From Caryophanales bacterium (GTDB taxonomy: Bacteria > Bacillota_I > Bacilli_A > RFN20 > CAG-826): a stretch of DNA of 11,790 nucleotides. Below are positions 1 through 5,544 of this stretch, one piece after another. The stretch is taken from positions 1 through 11,790 of the forward strand of contig JALEUF010000109.1 in NCBI GenBank assembly GCA_022781015.1, written 5' to 3'. Within the stretch, counting starts at the first letter, position 1. Every line of letters begins with the position of its first letter. The position numbers and the translations under genes are program-made. Under the pieces are notes generated by a model. That model saw nothing but the letters and a program-made list of their open reading frames with translations. It had not been told where the DNA came from and ran no database searches.

Positions 1-42
1 GCCTTTTACTGGCACGCTTTTTTTAGTAATTGTTCTTTCCAT
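1..42 (-). CDS. 5' end of an unidentified gene, cut by the window edge
   Basis: Only the first 14 codons are visible, reading MERTITKKSVPVKG, and the frame is still open at the window edge. The start is well supported: an AAAGGAG ribosome binding site (complement of 51-57) lies 8 bases ahead of the ATG. The N-terminus is short and basic with no signal peptide visible so far. The gene is divergent from the XRE regulator at 237 and shares a roughly 190-base promoter region with it, so it is a possible target of that regulator. This is only an inference from position. No function can be assigned from 14 residues. Confidence 0.55.
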   Translation of the reverse strand, partial: MERTITKKSVPVKG

Positions 43-74
43 TTTTATTGCTCCTTTCTGAACTTTATATTCTC

Positions 75-103
75 AATATGACATTAAAATTTAAGCAATT
101 CAA
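75..103 (-). promoter_or_regulatory. possible promoter of the leftward gene
   Basis: On the minus strand there is a TTGAAT box (98-103), 17 bases, then CATATT (75-80). Each hexamer matches the sigma-A consensus at four of six positions. The spacing is ideal and it lies ahead of the AAAGGAG site of the gene at 1-42. In DNA this AT-rich such matches arise often, so support is modest. Confidence 0.3.
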
Positions 104-179
104 CTTTTTAAAAATGCATAAAAAATCATGTTGAAATAAAATTTTTAACTGCCATATTTATTGCAAAAGATAAAAAACA

Positions 180-207
180 TTGTTTGAAAGAATTTTTGTA
201 ATATAAT
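180..207 (+). promoter_or_regulatory. likely sigma-A promoter of the XRE regulator gene
   Basis: A TTGTTT -35 box (180-185) is followed by a 16-base spacer and a perfect TATAAT -10 box (202-207), about 30 bases ahead of the ATG at 237. The octamer GAAAGAAT occurs on both sides of the -10 box (186-193 and 220-227); the second copy lies over the weak ribosome binding region. Such flanking repeats could be an autoregulatory operator, but this is inference. Confidence 0.5.
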
Positions 208-236
208 TTATCTAGCAACGAAAGAATATTCATTTT

Positions 237-731
237 ATGAGAAAAGTTAAGTATCCTGAAATGGGAAAAAGAATACGTCAAGCAAGAATTGAAGCAGGTT
301 TAAAACAAAAAGATTGTCTAGAACCTCTAGGAGATATAACCGCACAAATGCTTAGCGATTGGGAGAATGGTTATGTTTGCCCAACATTAACTTATCTTAG
401 AAATATTGCAAATTTTTATAAAGTTTCATTAGACTACATAGTTTTAGGAAAAATAAGCGGTAAAAAAGAATCTAGCATTACAACCTATAAAGATGCGACA
501 GAACATATAGTAGCCCTAGTAGAAAGCGATGTATTTGAAATCAACAGAACACGCCTTAGCAATGGCATGTCTAAAATATCAATTGTTTCAATTGATAGCA
601 AAATTGACGAATTCAGCGATGAATATAATCGTTTATTAATAGCGAAAAACTCAATGAAAAAAGATTTATATGAACAAGCGGTAAAAGATTTAATTGAAAA
701 ATACAATACACCTCTAGAGACGAAAAAATAA
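237..731 (+). CDS. XRE-family transcriptional regulator
   Basis: A 164-residue cytoplasmic DNA-binding protein. Residues 10-71 form a Cro/C1-type helix-turn-helix: the GKRIRQARIEAGLKQ opening, the SDWENGYVCPTL stretch around the third helix, then the LRNIANFYKVSLDYIVLG ending are characteristic of this family. The remaining 90 or so residues match nothing I recognise. They are charged and probably helical towards the end (about 123-157), and could serve dimerisation or ligand sensing. The annotated ATG has only a weak purine-rich stretch (220-225) as a binding site; a second Met at residue 9, just before the HTH, is an alternative start but has no better site. The gene is divergent from 1-42 and is followed by about 200 bases with no clear terminator. 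It probably regulates itself and perhaps its divergent neighbour, which is inferred from position and flanking repeats. Confidence 0.88.
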   Translation: MRKVKYPEMGKRIRQARIEAGLKQKDCLEPLGDITAQMLSDWENGYVCPTLTYLRNIANFYKVSLDYIVLGKISGKKESSITTYKDATEHIVALVESDVFEINRTRLSNGMSKISIVSIDSKIDEFSDEYNRLLIAKNSMKKDLYEQAVKDLIEKYNTPLETKK

Positions 732-933
732 AGTTTTATTGCCAAACAACAAATCAGGCTTTCACAAGACTTTTGTTTTCTTTTTCTAAACAGTTTTTCT
801 ATTACTTAAGATGATCCAAAAAACTACCATGTTCCTAATTCTAATTTAGAAACTATCTAACATTTGATTACAAAAAGTAATTATTAATCGACATTCCCTA
901 GTTAAAAAGGTCTTTATGTGCTTAAATTAGGCT

Positions 934-1422
934 ATGTTTGATAATCTATCTACTTCTTCATTAGAAGTTAATAATTTGGAAGAGAATTCACTAGAGGTAG
1001 ACAATACCCTTACTAGCGATGAATTAGAGGCGAAACTAAATTATGCAGATGGCGAGACTAACTATGCCGTCTTTAAAAGGGATAAGGACAATATCATTAA
1101 GGTTGCCGCGATATCGTTAACAACTATATTTGGAGGATTATCTGTTTTTGAACTAATCAGTCCAAAAGCTAGCATTACTCCTCCTGAATTAAATGTAGTA
1201 TCCAATTCACTTTCTTATAGCTTCAAGTTAGAACGAAAAGGAATTGAGGATATTCGGTTTACTATATCTAATGGATATATAGAGATTTATAAATTGGATC
1301 TAAAAGAAATAAAAGAATATAAGGGAAGCATCTCTTTAGAACCTTCGAATTATGAAATTACAATTTCTTCTAATTCAATATTTGGTAATAAGGAAATATA
1401 TAAAAGGAGCATCGATTTATGA
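934..1422 (+). CDS. single-pass membrane protein coupled to the MscS channel gene
   Basis: A 162-residue protein that I do not recognise by family. Residues 1-47 are acidic and hydrophilic and include a short repeat (SLEVNN at 9-14, SLEVDN at 19-24). Residues 54-76 form one transmembrane segment preceded by a basic patch (K48 to K56), which by the positive-inside rule puts the N-terminus in the cytoplasm. Residues 80-162, outside the cell, have the alternating polar/hydrophobic pattern of a small beta-sandwich. The stop overlaps the start of the next gene as ATGA, so the two are likely translationally coupled and their products may work together. The start is chosen as the first ATG of the frame; it has only a poor ribosome binding site (TTAGG, 3-base gap), and I see no convincing promoter in 732-933. 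It may be an accessory subunit of the channel, by inference. Confidence 0.75.
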   Translation: MFDNLSTSSLEVNNLEENSLEVDNTLTSDELEAKLNYADGETNYAVFKRDKDNIIKVAAISLTTIFGGLSVFELISPKASITPPELNVVSNSLSYSFKLERKGIEDIRFTISNGYIEIYKLDLKEIKEYKGSISLEPSNYEITISSNSIFGNKEIYKRSIDL

Positions 1423-2549
1423 ATTCTAATTTTTGGCTAAGGAAAAATAAGAAAGAAAAGAAACAATTCATCCTCTCAATCCTAATCGCAGTTTTCTTTA
1501 TAGTAATCTTGTCTTTATTGATATTCGCTAGGGATATATTTGGAGACAAAATTGGTGACAAGATATTAGGAGAAGGAAATAGAAATGGGTTTATATCTAT
1601 TTATAAAGCCATGGTGGATTCTTCTGCTAGATGGCTAGAGACTTTATTGACCGTAAGTATTTCTTTCTTAATATATTTCCTATTAAATGTATTAATAAAA
1701 GCCACTACTTTAAGAGGAAAGAAAGCACAGACTATTGGTTCTCTAATTTCTAGCTGCATCAAATACCTAACTATATTGATAGCCATTGGATTTATTCTTT
1801 CTATCTGGGGAGTTGATGTTAGCTCAATTGTTGCAGGATTAGGGATATTGACTCTTATCATTGGTTTAGGATGCCAAAGTTTAATAAGCGACATTGTATC
1901 TGGGATATTCATCGTATTTGATGACTATTATTCAGTCGGTGATTATGTAATCATCGATGGATTCAGGGGTCAAATTGTATCTATTGGATTAAAGTCCACC
2001 CAGATATGTGATTATGCAGGAAATCTAAAATCCATTACAAATTCGCAGATATATTCCTGCGTCAATCTTTCCTATAAACCTTCTTTTGCTAGCTGCAGCA
2101 TTACGATTAATTATGAAGAAGATTTAGAACACGTCGAGGCTATAATCGCAAAAAACCTTTCTTCTATATCCGATTCATTACCAAAACTAACTTCTCCAAT
2201 CGAATATAAAGGAGTATCCAATTTATCTAGTTCAGGTATTGTGCTTCTTTTTACAGCATATTGCCTTGAAGATGATAGATATCAAATAGGAAGAGACATG
2301 ACTAGGGATATCTATTTGATGTTAAAGAAAAACGGGGTCAATATTACCTATAATGAAATAGTTGTCAATTCTCCAAAGGAAATGAATATCCATAAAGCTA
2401 GCGAAGAAGATAAATTGGCCAGCAAGAAGATTAATTCAATGAATAGAAAGAAAGCAGCCCCTGCTCCAAGAAAGAAGACTTTCATAGAGAAGACTAAAGC
2501 TGCGATTGAAGAAGAGAAATCCGATTTAGGTATTAATAAGCAAGATTAA
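1419..2549 (+). CDS. mscS: MscS-family mechanosensitive ion channel
   Basis: A 376-residue member of the small-conductance mechanosensitive channel family, which opens under membrane tension to release solutes during osmotic downshock. Predicted membrane segments lie at about 18-38, 72-94 and 112-130. The pore-lining TM3 follows (about 134-165), rich in Gly and Ala (VAGLGILTLIIGLG). Directly after it comes the hallmark MscS beta-domain sequence, with FDDYYSVGDYVII (167-179), a G-Q-I-V-S-I-G stretch, and S-x-Q-I-C-D-Y-x-G-N-L around 193-203. A cytoplasmic alpha/beta domain continues to about 317. The last 55 residues are a Lys/Ala/Pro-rich charged tail (KKAAPAPRKK, 344-353) that is not typical of the core family. 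The start is supported by AAAAGGAG (1402-1409) with a 9-base gap. It overlaps the upstream membrane-protein gene by 4 bases and converges on the Fic-like gene with only 12 bases between stops. Confidence 0.93.
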   Translation: MNSNFWLRKNKKEKKQFILSILIAVFFIVILSLLIFARDIFGDKIGDKILGEGNRNGFISIYKAMVDSSARWLETLLTVSISFLIYFLLNVLIKATTLRGKKAQTIGSLISSCIKYLTILIAIGFILSIWGVDVSSIVAGLGILTLIIGLGCQSLISDIVSGIFIVFDDYYSVGDYVIIDGFRGQIVSIGLKSTQICDYAGNLKSITNSQIYSCVNLSYKPSFASCSITINYEEDLEHVEAIIAKNLSSISDSLPKLTSPIEYKGVSNLSSSGIVLLFTAYCLEDDRYQIGRDMTRDIYLMLKKNGVNITYNEIVVNSPKEMNIHKASEEDKLASKKINSMNRKKAAPAPRKKTFIEKTKAAIEEEKSDLGINKQD

Positions 2550-2561
2550 TTTTCCCACCAC

Positions 2562-3665
2562 TTAATTAATAGATTTTAGATCACTTAATTTTAACGATGC
2601 ATATAACGGGGACAATCTATAAGAGGTTGTCCTTTGTTTTCCTGACTCAGGAATGAGTATTCCTTTTTCAACCCACTCCTTAGCCCATTTAGATATAGCC
2701 CTTGGAGTAACATCAAATTCGGTAGCAAGCTCGCTATTACGGATAATAAATTTCTTATGGGTAATACAATAAGTTATTAATCCTATATCTTTCTTATTTA
2801 AGCCTAATAAGACATCCTTATCACCTTTAACGCTAGATTCCTTAATGATGTTATTAGATTCAATTAGAGCCTTGTTAATAGCCTTGCAGTAATAAGAAAT
2901 AAATATCTCTAGGTGAGGAATATATTCTCTTCCAAAATCAAAATAAGGAGGAAGTCCCATTGATATTGATGAGAAGAATAATTCCTTCTCCTTATTTATT
3001 ATTACTTCTAAAGGACATATATCTAGGAATTCATAATCCAAAAGGAAATAGGAAGATAATAAGAAAGATAAAGAATAATTATATTTTGCAAACGGAGCGA
3101 TTGATAGCAAAGTGAAAAGAGAGACGCTAGCTTTAATAAAAGGAGAAACATCCTTATTAAAATCAAGCCACCCCAAAAGGGTATTTAATAGACCCCTAAT
3201 ATTAGAAGCTTCAGAAGGAAGATAATTGACAATTTCTCCATCAATAATTTCCTTTAAGTAAAATATGTTATCTGAGTTAGATTGTCTGAATGGTAGATGT
3301 CTAGTTGTATTGCTAAGTCCATTTAAAGAATCATTGAGCATATAAATTAGATCCAATCCAAATGGGGTTTCTTTCTTCTTTTCTATCTCTAAAAGATCAA
3401 TGCAGTAAGATAGATTTCTAATAAGAGTTTGTTCTTCGTTTAGCGTAGCTGAATCAATAGGATTTAAGGCATTTTCTATATCTTCTGAACTGACTTTTAT
3501 ATCGTCAATTAAAAGAAGATTCTTAATTCTATTAATCTTTCCTTCTTCTAGTATTTTTACCCTAGTTTTTGCATTGATAGAAACTAGATCTTGGTTAGCC
3601 AAATTAGTCTGAATCGATAGAAGTTCTTTAACCAAATCTTCATTATAAGCAAAGCTGATTTTCAT
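2562..3665 (-). CDS. degenerate Fic-fold protein with C-terminal winged helix (pseudo-Fic regulator)
   Basis: A 367-residue protein laid out like Fic-family proteins with a DNA-binding tail. Fic enzymes normally transfer AMP or related groups using the motif HPFx[D/E]GNGRxxR. Here the corresponding segment (190-201) reads APFAKYNYSLSF: P, F and the central N remain, but the catalytic His is Ala and the metal- and phosphate-binding D, G, G, R and R are K, Y, Y, S and F. Upstream, LPFRQS (124-129) and YLPSE (148-152) fit the usual 'G-x-F-R ... P-P' part of the fold. An N-terminal E41-G42 may mark the remnant of the inhibitory helix (S/T-x-x-x-E-G), its Ser also lost. Residues 302-352 form a clear winged helix (SELATEFDVTPRAISKWAKE, then a turn and YRLSP). 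Enzyme activity is probably gone and DNA binding retained. The ribosome binding site is weak (AGGG). The gene could instead belong to another helical family. Confidence 0.65.
   Translation of the reverse strand: MKISFAYNEDLVKELLSIQTNLANQDLVSINAKTRVKILEEGKINRIKNLLLIDDIKVSSEDIENALNPIDSATLNEEQTLIRNLSYCIDLLEIEKKKETPFGLDLIYMLNDSLNGLSNTTRHLPFRQSNSDNIFYLKEIIDGEIVNYLPSEASNIRGLLNTLLGWLDFNKDVSPFIKASVSLFTLLSIAPFAKYNYSLSFLLSSYFLLDYEFLDICPLEVIINKEKELFFSSISMGLPPYFDFGREYIPHLEIFISYYCKAINKALIESNNIIKESSVKGDKDVLLGLNKKDIGLITYCITHKKFIIRNSELATEFDVTPRAISKWAKEWVEKGILIPESGKQRTTSYRLSPLYASLKLSDLKSIN
2610..2640 (+). terminator. intrinsic terminator for the mscS unit, inside the opposing gene
   Basis: On the plus strand GGACAATCT (2610-2618) pairs with AGGTTGTCC (2624-2632), a 9-pair stem with one G-T wobble and a 5-base loop, followed by TTTGTTTT (2633-2640). 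About 10 bases on, AGGAAT/ATTCCT (2649-2654 and 2659-2664, 4-base loop) with a following T run gives a second, weaker hairpin. Both lie within the last 35 codons of the convergent Fic-like gene. Only the plus direction has T tracts after the stems, so it should stop transcription from mscS. Confidence 0.55.
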
Positions 3666-3724
3666 ATTATTTATCCCTAATCAAATTATAAATAAACAAG
3701 GAATAAAATGCACGAAATAATGTT

Positions 3725-3790
3725 CCTTATTTGGTTTTTTACCCGTTCTTTAAATGGTGAAAATAAAGAATTTTTAGAGAACAAATAAGG
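3725..3790. repeat. inverted repeat in the Fic-like gene's leader
   Basis: CCTTATTTG (3725-3733) and CAAATAAGG (3782-3790) are perfect 9-base inverted copies 48 bases apart. The left arm is part of GTTCCTTATTT (3722-3732), an inverted copy of the AAATAAGGAAC motif that recurs at 3842-3897. Related variants, CGTTCTTTAAAT (3744-3755) and AAATAAAGAA (3761-3770), lie between the arms. It reads as scattered binding sites for a regulator rather than an RNA hairpin, given the long loop. Confidence 0.45.
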
Positions 3791-3841
3791 TAATTAATAT
3801 ATAATTAGTTTCGATAAATTCGGCATTTTGATTTTTTAATT

Positions 3842-3897
3842 GTTCTTTATTAAATAAGGAACGATTTTAAAATAAGGAACGAAAAATTAAGGAACGC
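3842..3897. repeat. clustered AATAAGGAACG motifs, possible operator array
   Basis: Two identical 13-mers AAATAAGGAACGA (3852-3864 and 3870-3882) and a third near copy AAATTAAGGAACG (3884-3896) lie in tandem, with GGAACG cores 18 and 15 bases apart. The first copy also forms a dyad with GTTCTTTATT (3842-3851): ten paired bases with one mismatch around a central A. Facing leftward, the array is about 180-225 bases ahead of the Fic-like gene's start. More copies occur at 3722-3732 (inverted), and the shorter CGTTCCTT occurs at 3976-3983. An autoregulatory operator for the winged-helix protein is the simplest reading, by inference. Confidence 0.5.
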
Positions 3898-4817
3898 TTC
3901 ATTTAATTAGAAACCTATTTTTAATAAAGAAAATGAGCCCTTGCTTTAAACCTACTCTCATAGCAAATAACGAGCCGTTCCTTGCTAGCCTTAATCCCTA
4001 AAGATATGATTTATCCATTGTTTTAGCAAGGCTTAAAAGCTAGGCTGATCTTATAAAAATACGTTTAGATTTTCTCTTTGTTTTTTAGTCAATTATAAAT
4101 ACGGACCTAACGGAACAATTTCAATATAAAAAGCCAGCGTTTTGCCAAATATTCATAACCGTGAATTCAAGCAATCTGAGATGTATAAAACTGGTTTAAG
4201 TCTTGAGCCATCTATTTTGCCTAATACGGGTTCTCTTTCATTTGGATCTATGTAGAAACTTTTTCTCCCGCTTGTTAGAAATGTTTATAGTCTAACTTTC
4301 ATCACATTCGATGAACCTGCTTTTTCATTGACAAATTTTATGATGATTTCATTTCTACTTCATGATTTTTTAGCGAATTTTTGTAAGTTTCAACCGATTC
4401 AAGTAAAAACCCCTATTTATCGAAACAATTCGTGATTTTATAAATTTTCGCCCGAAATGAACAAATATACGTCCAAATTAATCTCAATCGATTTAAATAA
4501 GGGTTTTAAAGCCATATCGAATCTATAAACAACATTTCAAGAAATCATGTATTAATCATTTTCTGTTCTAAAGATAAACCAGAGTTTTGATCCATTTATA
4601 TAAATAAGATAATCGAATTTGCCATTGTTGCATCAATACTTCTAAACTCTCTATACCATCTTTCTAAAGCATTCACTATTCTAGTTACATAATTCCAAGC
4701 CTATTAATCTAGAAGGTCAGGAACGCCCTAAAATCAATTCATAAACAACATAGACAAATCATCCTTGACTTATCATTTAGCATTATCTTCTTTAATCCTT
4801 TTCTAATTCCTATAGAT
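3898..4817. other. long gene-free stretch, possibly a decayed gene
   Basis: About 900 bases with no intact reading frame of useful length on either strand. On the minus strand several short runs look protein-like in composition. They are 4700-4599 (contains NALERWYREFRSID), 4536-4441 (contains RFDMALKPLFKSIEINLD), 4284-4156 (contains SFYIDPNEREPVLGKIDGSR) with 4152-4096 in the same frame, and 4039-3902. They are separated by stops or frame changes. Runs of this length are expected by chance in DNA this AT-rich, so I do not call a pseudogene. I saw no tRNA, rRNA or CRISPR structure in it. Confidence 0.35.
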
Positions 4818-4855
4818 AATAAAAAAGACCTACTAGAATCTCTTCCAATAGGTCT
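4818..4855 (-). terminator. intrinsic terminator of the opp operon
   Basis: Read on the minus strand, AGACCTATTGGA pairs with TCTAGTAGGTCT across a 6-base loop (4826-4855). The stem is 12 pairs with two G-T wobbles, followed directly by TTTTTATT. It begins 19 bases after the stop of the last operon gene (4875). The plus-strand reading lacks a T tract next to the stem, so termination is expected only for the leftward operon. Confidence 0.85.
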
Positions 4856-4874
4856 AAATCCGTTTTTAGGCTTT

Positions 4875-5543
4875 CTAGGCTTGCTTAGTTTCAACTACTG
4901 GGAAATAGTCAGAACTTAGGTTTGTATACGCCATAAGGGCTAATAGAAGCAAATAGAACCTAGATACGGCATAGCCACACCAATAGATGACATCTCCTTG
5001 TCTAGAGTAGGCATTCAAGACGGAATAAGATGAGCTAGTCGCCGATGCAAAATAGAACAAAATCCCACCAATTATCAATAAGACATAATAAGCAGTCCCA
5101 CAGTCCCCATCAAAGCTCTTCTTAACAAATAGAACTGAGGTCACTAGTAACATCAAGAATGAGATTAGATAGACAATTCCAACAACGGTAGAAATAGAAC
5201 CAACATTCAAGCAATAAATTGCTCTAGCTAATGCATAAGACGAGGCTAATAAGCCACCAAGGAAGCAAATCAATACATGGGATGATTTCTTTCTTAATAA
5301 TAAATCAAGCAAGATTACTACAAAGAAGGCAATTACAATACCTAGGAAAGTAATGGTAATTATATTCTCCCCAGTATGTAAATAAGCATCAACTGCATCG
5401 CCAGGTTCAAGATAATCAATCCTAGGATTATATTTAGCAGGGTTACCAAATGCTAGGAATTCATTGATCAAGGGGATTAAAGTCAAGACCAACAAGATAG
5501 AAACAAGGATGACTTTCAAATCGATTTTCTTTTTCTTTTCCAT
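4875..5543 (-). CDS. six-segment membrane protein of unknown function at the end of the opp operon
   Basis: A 222-residue integral membrane protein that I cannot assign to a family. A basic start (MEKKKKIDLK) precedes predicted membrane segments at about 9-31, 61-83, 88-110, 117-140, 151-169 and 186-207. The only sizeable loop is 32-60, between the first two segments and predicted to be outside. There is no ATPase, protease or transporter motif. The start is firm: AAGGAGG (complement of 5553-5559) sits 9 bases ahead of the ATG, inside the end of oppF, and one base separates the oppF stop from this ATG. It is the last gene before the terminator at 4818-4855, so it is co-transcribed with the peptide importer. 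It may assist its assembly or activity, but that is inferred from position alone. Confidence 0.8.
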   Translation of the reverse strand: MEKKKKIDLKVILVSILLVLTLIPLINEFLAFGNPAKYNPRIDYLEPGDAVDAYLHTGENIITITFLGIVIAFFVVILLDLLLRKKSSHVLICFLGGLLASSYALARAIYCLNVGSISTVVGIVYLISFLMLLVTSVLFVKKSFDGDCGTAYYVLLIIGGILFYFASATSSSYSVLNAYSRQGDVIYWCGYAVSRFYLLLLALMAYTNLSSDYFPVVETKQA

Positions 5544-5544
5544 T

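Noticed and set aside
485..745. Minus-strand open frame opposite the XRE regulator, and those at 1370-1561 and 1601-1912 opposite mscS
   Set aside because: Antisense shadows of well-identified genes with no start signals of their own.
732..800. Terminator after the XRE regulator
   Set aside because: There is a T-rich stretch near 772-788, but the only stem ahead of it (ACAA/TTGT) has four weak pairs.
934..1422. Mycoplasma-type code in which TGA means Trp
   Set aside because: Tryptophans in the recognised proteins are TGG, and the only TGA stop forms a normal ATGA overlap with mscS. Reading through would add only six residues.
237..3665. Anti-phage or toxin-antitoxin island made of the XRE regulator, membrane pair and Fic-like gene
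   Set aside because: The genes are not in one operon, the Fic-like product lacks catalytic residues, no antitoxin partner is adjacent, and no mobility gene or attachment repeat is visible.
3842..3897. CRISPR array or plasmid iterons
   Set aside because: The repeated unit is only 13 bases, there are three copies at uneven spacing, and there are no spacers of CRISPR size and no cas or rep gene nearby.
3980..4031. Inverted repeat CCTTGCTA / TAGCAAGG
   Set aside because: The arms are 8 bases with a 36-base loop and no T tract. This is likely chance in AT-rich DNA.
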